DNA of 5,810 nucleotides, taken from assembly GCA_030688115.1 (NCBI GenBank), contig JAUYIX010000101.1:1-5810 (forward strand). The letters run 5' to 3'. The DNA is from a bacterium (lineage in GTDB: Bacteria > Patescibacteriota > JAUYIX01). The translations under genes and the position numbers were made by a program. Under the pieces are notes generated by a model that was not told the origin of the DNA, made no database searches, and worked only from the letters and a program-made list of their open reading frames with translations. Below are positions 1 to 3,820 of this stretch, in pieces. The number at the start of each line of letters is the position of its first letter. Within the stretch, counting starts at the first letter, position 1.

Positions 1-1
1 T

Positions 2-1132
2 CGAGATGGCAAACGCGCTTTTGCCTCATTGATGATGATCCGTGACGGCAAGGTCTTGGGGCAGGAGCACTTTGTTTTGACCCTTGAGCAAGCGGCGCAA
101 ACTTCGATTGAGGAGATCGTGCGGCGACTGATTGTTACGCATTACGAGTTGGCGACATTTATCCCAAAACAATTGATCGTGCCGACTAAACTGACTGACC
201 AGGATCTGTTAAAGCAGCTTTTAAGTCAGCGTGCTGCCAGCTTAGGCATATCGCACAAGCCGCAAATCGTGACCCCGCGCGCCGGACTCAACAAGCGCCT
301 GGTTAGCATGGCCGAGGAGAACGCCCAAGAATACCGCTCTCGCAAGACACACGAGTGGGAGTCGCGCAGCCTTAACTTGGGTGCCGCGCTCAACAAGCTT
401 GCTGCGGCCGTCGGGTTGGTCGACCAGGACGGCCAACTCATGCCCCCGGGTCGCGTCGAGATTTATGACATCAGCAATATTCAGGGTACCAGCGCGGTTG
501 GCTCGATGGTCGTTTTTGAGCAAGGTCAGCCGGCCAAGCAAGAGTACCGTCGCTTTAAGATCGCGTCACTCAAAGAGCAGCCCAACGACGTCGGCATGCT
601 GCGTGAGGTTTTGCGCCGGCGTCTCAAGCGTTTGCCCGAGCTGGTTTTGCCGGCGAGTACGGCTCAGGCAGAACCGGACGGAACCACCAGCGATGATCAC
701 AAACAAAAAGCAAACTGGCCGCGCCCGGATCTTATCATTGTGGATGGCGGTAAACCGCAACTGGGTGGGGCTTTGCAGATTTTGCAAGAGCTTGATCTGG
801 ACATACCGGTCGTAGGATTGGCCAAACGATTTGAGGAGCTGGTCACGCCCACACGGACGGTTCGCTTTGCTGAGGGATCCGGCGCTTTGCATCTGGTCCA
901 ACGCATGCGCGACGAGGCCCACCGCTTTGCGATAACTTTTCACCGGGAGACGCGCGGCAAGCGCAATCAAAAATCACTTTTAGACGAGATCGTCGGGATT
1001 GGTCCGGCCCGTAAAAAACTCTTGATCCAAAAGTATGGCTCGCTGAGCGGGATCGCGGACGCCTCCGAGACCGAGTTGGCCAAGATTATCGGTGCCAAAG
1101 CCGCTCAGGCGTTGTCCGAGCAGCTGCGTTAG
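2..1132 (+). CDS. uvrC: UvrABC system protein C (excinuclease subunit), 5'-truncated by the window edge
   Basis: UvrC makes the two incisions around a DNA lesion in nucleotide excision repair, working with UvrA and UvrB in the cytoplasm. The frame is open to the left edge, so the gene starts outside the window; 376 C-terminal residues are visible, and the GIY-YIG nuclease and the UVR (UvrB-binding) motif are missing because they lie upstream. What remains is the RNase H-like endonuclease domain. Its expected acidic residues are visible: Asp156 in YDISNIQG, Asp196 in PNDVGM and Asp248 in LIIVDGGKPQL. The histidine is His307 in RDEAHRFAI. A tandem helix-hairpin-helix DNA-binding region follows from about residue 326 (LLDEIVGIGPARKK) to the end. 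The motif GLAKRFEEL is also typical. A hydrophilic stretch of about 25 residues (visible residues ~216-241) lies between the LRRR helix and the VDGG strand. TTG at 29 could be read as a start but lies inside conserved family sequence. The wording resembles patescibacterial UvrC, which is a judgement from memory. Confidence 0.96.
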   Translation, partial: RDGKRAFASLMMIRDGKVLGQEHFVLTLEQAAQTSIEEIVRRLIVTHYELATFIPKQLIVPTKLTDQDLLKQLLSQRAASLGISHKPQIVTPRAGLNKRLVSMAEENAQEYRSRKTHEWESRSLNLGAALNKLAAAVGLVDQDGQLMPPGRVEIYDISNIQGTSAVGSMVVFEQGQPAKQEYRRFKIASLKEQPNDVGMLREVLRRRLKRLPELVLPASTAQAEPDGTTSDDHKQKANWPRPDLIIVDGGKPQLGGALQILQELDLDIPVVGLAKRFEELVTPTRTVRFAEGSGALHLVQRMRDEAHRFAITFHRETRGKRNQKSLLDEIVGIGPARKKLLIQKYGSLSGIADASETELAKIIGAKAAQALSEQLR

Positions 1133-1134
1133 TC

Positions 1135-1166
1135 AGCGCCGGCGCGTGTGCAAAATACACGGCGCT
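1135..1166 (+). terminator. possible uvrC terminator hairpin
   Basis: Two bases after the uvrC stop there is a perfect 7-bp inverted repeat, AGCGCCG (1135-1141) with CGGCGCT (1160-1166). A smaller nested pairing is possible inside it: CGTGT at 1145-1149 with ACACG at 1157-1161, which competes with the outer stem at its edge. Only a short TTTT (1173-1176), seven bases past the stem, follows, so it is a weak match to an intrinsic terminator. It could instead be an operator or have no role. Confidence 0.35.
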
Positions 1167-1181
1167 ATCACGTTTTAGTGT

Positions 1182-1187
1182 TACAGT
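1182..1187 (+). promoter_or_regulatory. candidate -10 element (TACAGT) for a leaderless transcript
   Basis: TACAGT fits the TANNNT form of a -10 box. If its last base is position -7, +1 falls exactly on the A of the ATG at 1194. No Shine-Dalgarno-like purine run occurs in the 20 bases before that ATG, which agrees with leaderless initiation. The expected -35 place (about 1159-1164, ACGGCG) does not match TTGACA. This is a position-based inference only. Confidence 0.4.
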
Positions 1188-1193
1188 ATTTTA

Positions 1194-1265
1194 ATGAAGC
1201 TAAAAATAGCTGCAATAGCGGCCGGCGCACTGATGTCGCTATCCTTTGGGGCAACCGCTCAGGCT
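1194..1265 (+). other. Sec signal peptide of the GH18-CWB2 protein
   Basis: The 24 residues have two lysines at the N-terminus, an Ala/Ile/Leu-rich hydrophobic core and a small-residue end, TAQA, before Gln-Glu. Signal peptidase I cleavage is most likely between Ala24 and Gln25. There is no lipobox cysteine, so it is not a lipoprotein signal. Confidence 0.85.
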
Positions 1266-3335
1266 CAAGAGAGTCACCGCATGCAGCAAGATGCAGAGCA
1301 TCGCTATGACAGTTATAGCGCTCAAACGCCGCTTAAGACCCTACAAACTTTGTCAGATAGTGTTAAGTCACAGCAGCAGCCGGGCGTAGGGGCAAAATCA
1401 TCAACCGCACACCAGGTCTATGGGTTCCATCCCTACTGGGTCAATGGCGCCGAGGCCAACTACAATTGGTCAGCCCTCTCGACACTGGTCTTTTTTAAAC
1501 TCGAGGTGACCTTTGACGGCTATCTCAACACGAGCAACCCCAACTACCAAGCGCCGGCCGGCCTGATCAACTTGGCCCACGCCAACGGGGTCCGTGTTGA
1601 GTACGCGGTCACCGGCTCGGACGTTGGCGCCAACAACGCTTTGCTTACCTCCAAGACCTACTATACTCGCGCCGCTGACAACATCGTGGCCAAGGTCGTG
1701 GCCGATGGTGCGGACGGCGTTAACGTCGACCTCGAACTTATCGATGGCGGCAATCGCGCGGCCTTGACCGACTTTGTCAAAGTCCTCTCCCAAAAAATGC
1801 ACGCGGCGATTGCGGGTTCTACCGTGACCGTCGACATCCCGGCCATCGACTGGGACAACGCCTTTGATGTCGCCGCTCTCGCCGGCTATGCCGACTATTT
1901 GGTCCTGATGGGCTACGACTACTGGGGTTGCTGGAGCGACACGGCCGGGCCCTCCGCCCCGCTCTACTCGACAAGTTGGCGGTCCAATTACTCGGTTTGG
2001 GACTCGTTACAGACCTATCTTGGCCTCATGGCAGAACAAAAACTGATCTTGGGAGTGCCATGGTACGGCAACAGCTGGTCGACCTCCGGTACCAGCGTAC
2101 CGGGGAGCGTTACCCCGGCCTGCTCAGGCGGAGGCAATTGGCTGGGCGCTCTATTTGTCGATGAGGCCGAGCAAGAGGCGGCTCTGCACAACAAAAACTG
2201 GTACAGCCAATCACTTGTGCCCTATACGACGGCGACGGCCGGGCAGGCTTTTCAGACCTGGTACGACGATGCCCAAAGTTTGCAAGATAAATACAATGTT
2301 GCCGAGGCCGAGGATCTGGCCGGAGTCGCTATCTGGGCCCTGGGTTATGAGGACGGCGACCAGGCCATCTGGGATGGGCTCGCGAGCTATGCACAAGGGG
2401 TCCCCGACTCGCTTGAGCGCCTATTTGGGGCCAACCGCTACGAGACGGCCACGGCGATCAGCCAGCGCTTATATCCGGCTCCGGACAGTGCCGGTGCGGT
2501 TGTCCTCGCCACCGGGGAGAACTGGCCCGACGCCCTGGGCGGTGCGGTTTTGGCAAAAAAAGTAGGAGGGCCGCTCTTGCTGACCGGGAGTGCTGACATC
2601 ACGCCCTCGACCGCCACCGAGATCGATCGGGTCTTAGCATCCGGAGGCACGGTCTATATCTTAGGCGGTGTTGCCGCGGTCGCCCAAGAGGTAACCAGTG
2701 ATCTAACCGGACTTGGCTTTAATGTCGTGCGTTACGCAGGCTCCGATCGTTACGCGACCGCGGCAACCATCGCAACGGTCGTGGATGGCGCACCAAAAAA
2801 TGTTTTTATCGGTACTGGCGCAAATTTTCCGGACATTTTGTCAGCCGCCGCTCCGGCAACACAGCGTAACGAGCCAATTCTGCTAACCAATCAAGACTCA
2901 TTGCCCCAGGCAACCCTCGACTTTTTAAAAGGTACCTATGGTGCCAACCTGTCCGCGGCTTTTGTGACGGGAGGCGAGGCGGTAGTCGGCAATACCGTCG
3001 TGCAGCAGTTGCAGGAGCTTGGTCTTGACGTTGTCCGCTTAGACGGGGCTGACCGCTATGCCACCTCCAAGCGGATTGCTGAGTATTTTTACCCGGCACC
3101 GACTAAAGTTAGCCTGGCAACCGGCACAACCTTTGCCGACGGACTGGCCGGAGCGGTTTTGTCAGCCACACATAGCGCACCTGTTGTGCTGGTCCGGCCT
3201 GAGGATCTCCCACAGCCAATCTGGGATTACCTGGAGCAACACGCCGGCTCGATTACTGACGGCTTTATCTTTGGCGGAACCGCCGCTATCTCCCGAGCCG
3301 TACAAAATGTAGCCCAAACGCTAATCGCGCCCTGA
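1194..3335 (+). CDS. secreted GH18-family glycosidase with three CWB2 cell-wall-binding repeats
   Basis: A complete 713-residue exported protein, probably an N-acetylglucosaminidase or chitinase-like enzyme acting on peptidoglycan or another GlcNAc polymer at the cell wall. Residues 1-24 form a Sec signal peptide (MKLK, then an Ala-rich core, cleavage likely after ATAQA). Residues 25-72 are a hydrophilic linker. Residues ~73-397 form a GH18 barrel: YGFHPYW opens it, DGVNVDLE (174-181) is the active-site strand with Glu181 as expected proton donor, MGYDYW (239-244) and GVPWYG (287-292) are later strands, and AIWALGYEDG (379-388) closes it. The Asn at 177, where classical chitinases have Asp, is the form I associate with YaaH/SleL-type GH18 enzymes that act on peptidoglycan. 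Cys246 and Cys310 could form a disulfide. Residues ~406-706 are three CWB2 (PF04122-type) repeats. The ATG is fixed by the signal peptide; no ribosome binding site precedes it. No sortase motif or C-terminal membrane segment follows, so attachment would be through the repeats. Family is secure; the exact substrate is not. Confidence 0.9.
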   Translation: MKLKIAAIAAGALMSLSFGATAQAQESHRMQQDAEHRYDSYSAQTPLKTLQTLSDSVKSQQQPGVGAKSSTAHQVYGFHPYWVNGAEANYNWSALSTLVFFKLEVTFDGYLNTSNPNYQAPAGLINLAHANGVRVEYAVTGSDVGANNALLTSKTYYTRAADNIVAKVVADGADGVNVDLELIDGGNRAALTDFVKVLSQKMHAAIAGSTVTVDIPAIDWDNAFDVAALAGYADYLVLMGYDYWGCWSDTAGPSAPLYSTSWRSNYSVWDSLQTYLGLMAEQKLILGVPWYGNSWSTSGTSVPGSVTPACSGGGNWLGALFVDEAEQEAALHNKNWYSQSLVPYTTATAGQAFQTWYDDAQSLQDKYNVAEAEDLAGVAIWALGYEDGDQAIWDGLASYAQGVPDSLERLFGANRYETATAISQRLYPAPDSAGAVVLATGENWPDALGGAVLAKKVGGPLLLTGSADITPSTATEIDRVLASGGTVYILGGVAAVAQEVTSDLTGLGFNVVRYAGSDRYATAATIATVVDGAPKNVFIGTGANFPDILSAAAPATQRNEPILLTNQDSLPQATLDFLKGTYGANLSAAFVTGGEAVVGNTVVQQLQELGLDVVRLDGADRYATSKRIAEYFYPAPTKVSLATGTTFADGLAGAVLSATHSAPVVLVRPEDLPQPIWDYLEQHAGSITDGFIFGGTAAISRAVQNVAQTLIAP
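1410..2384 (+). other. GH18 catalytic domain
   Basis: This covers residues ~73-397 of the secreted protein. The active-site strand DGVNVDLE is encoded at 1713-1736, with the expected catalytic Glu181 at 1734-1736 and Asp179 two residues before it. The signature Met-Gly-Tyr-Asp and the closing Trp (Ile-Trp-Ala-Leu-Gly) are present, so the fold and the essential acid look intact rather than lectin-like. Domain edges are approximate. Confidence 0.85.
2409..2684 (+). repeat. CWB2 cell-wall-binding repeat 1
   Basis: This covers residues ~406-497. It shows the family pattern RLFGANRYETATAI, then LATGENWPDALGGAVLA, a GGPLLLT strand and YILGGVAAV. PF04122-type repeats usually come in threes and bind anionic wall polymers in Gram-positive bacteria. 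Confidence 0.88.
2691..2987 (+). repeat. CWB2 cell-wall-binding repeat 2
   Basis: This covers residues ~500-598. It repeats the pattern as RYAGSDRYATAATI, IGTGANFPDILSAA, EPILLT and AFVTGGEAVV. It is clearly diverged from repeats 1 and 3, so this is an old triplication typical of the family rather than a recent tandem copy. Confidence 0.88.
3000..3311 (+). repeat. CWB2 cell-wall-binding repeat 3
   Basis: This covers residues ~603-706. It repeats the pattern as RLDGADRYATSKRI, LATGTTFADGLAGAVL, APVVLV and FIFGGTAAISRAV, ending seven residues before the stop. Three repeats match the trimeric arrangement known for CWB2 modules. Confidence 0.88.
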
Positions 3336-3343
3336 GGCGGAGA

Positions 3344-3820
3344 CTACGCCCCGGGCTCCGAGATACCTAACTTGATCCGCCACTGCCTAACGCGGTCAGA
3401 GCAGTAGGATGGTACATCCGCATCATAGGCCGCTTGGTCGGCATACTCACATGCCACAAAGACCTCGCCTGAGCAGTTAATGATCGCATCATCTCCCTCG
3501 ATTTGAGCGCGTGCCCCGTCCTGCGTGCAAGAGTACACTTTTACACCCGCGGTCGCTCCTGGTGGAGTAACCGAAGAGGCCAAGAACTCAACTCCGCTCT
3601 CACCAGATATCCACTCGCGCCCGGACAATTTGGTGATACAGATATCACTCGTGGTGATAAATCGCTCATTGTAGCGCGTGATACAGGTGCCCTGCGTAGT
3701 GGATTGCAAAGAGGCGACCGGGGTTGTGGCGGCATTACGGTTAACAAAATAGATTAGCCCCACAACCGCAACAATAATCAGTACTACCAGAGATATAATT
3801 GCTATAAGTCGTTTGTTCAT
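3344..3820 (-). CDS. small membrane-anchored cysteine-containing protein of unknown function
   Basis: I do not recognise this 158-residue protein. Residues ~5-26 are one strong hydrophobic segment (IAIISLVVLIIVAVVGLIYF) after Asn-Lys-Arg, and Asn-Arg follows it, as in a bitopic protein or uncleaved signal anchor. The remaining ~130 residues carry all six cysteines (46, 61, 98, 116, 124, 140), which suits disulfides outside the membrane and suggests the C-terminal part is extracytoplasmic. The start ATG overlaps the TGA of the upstream cysteine-rich gene in an ATGA. No Shine-Dalgarno precedes it, so translation probably depends on coupling and the two products are likely to be made together, possibly as partners. 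It ends 8 bp from the stop of the convergent GH18 gene. No type IV pilin cleavage motif, lipobox or catalytic motif is visible. Confidence 0.85.
   Translation of the reverse strand: MNKRLIAIISLVVLIIVAVVGLIYFVNRNAATTPVASLQSTTQGTCITRYNERFITTSDICITKLSGREWISGESGVEFLASSVTPPGATAGVKVYSCTQDGARAQIEGDDAIINCSGEVFVACEYADQAAYDADVPSYCSDRVRQWRIKLGISEPGA
3743..3808 (-). other. N-terminal transmembrane segment of the 158-residue protein
   Basis: Residues 5-26 are almost wholly Ile, Leu, Val and Ala with no charge, long enough to span a membrane. Small residues suitable for signal peptidase are scarce near its end, so an uncleaved anchor is more likely than a secretion signal. Confidence 0.8.
3817..3820 (-). 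other. ATGA stop-start overlap coupling the two minus-strand genes
   Basis: The minus strand reads ATGA: the TGA (3817-3819) ends the cysteine-rich gene and the ATG (3818-3820) begins the 158-residue gene. This 4-bp overlap, with no ribosome binding site before the ATG, indicates termination-reinitiation coupling and a single operon transcribed from a promoter outside the window on the right. Confidence 0.85.

Noticed and set aside
29..37. TTG/ATG/ATG cluster as the start of the uvrC reading frame
   Set aside because: The frame is open upstream to the window edge and the upstream residues (RDGKRAFAS) fit the interior of UvrC, which is normally about 600 residues or more.
1169..1180. CAC-GTTTTA-GTG small inverted repeat as an operator
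   Set aside because: Only three pairing bases on each side; chance is sufficient explanation.
1713..1736. Inactive GH18 because DGVNVDLE departs from DxxDxDxE
   Set aside because: The catalytic Glu and the Asp two residues before it are kept, and Asn at the other position is, as I recall, usual in the YaaH/SleL-type branch.
3336..3362. Bidirectional terminator between the convergent genes
   Set aside because: The best stems are 4-5 bp with long or poor loops and no T-tract on either strand.
3503..3757. Plus-strand open frame opposite the small protein, and similar frames opposite the other genes
   Set aside because: They carry no recognisable motif, have unlikely compositions (Arg-, Pro- and Ser-rich) and lie wholly inside well-supported genes on the other strand or frame.
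3743..3820. Type IV pilin or lipoprotein N-terminus on the 158-residue protein
   Set aside because: There is no Gly-Phe/Glu5-type prepilin cleavage site and no cysteine in a lipobox position after the hydrophobic segment.
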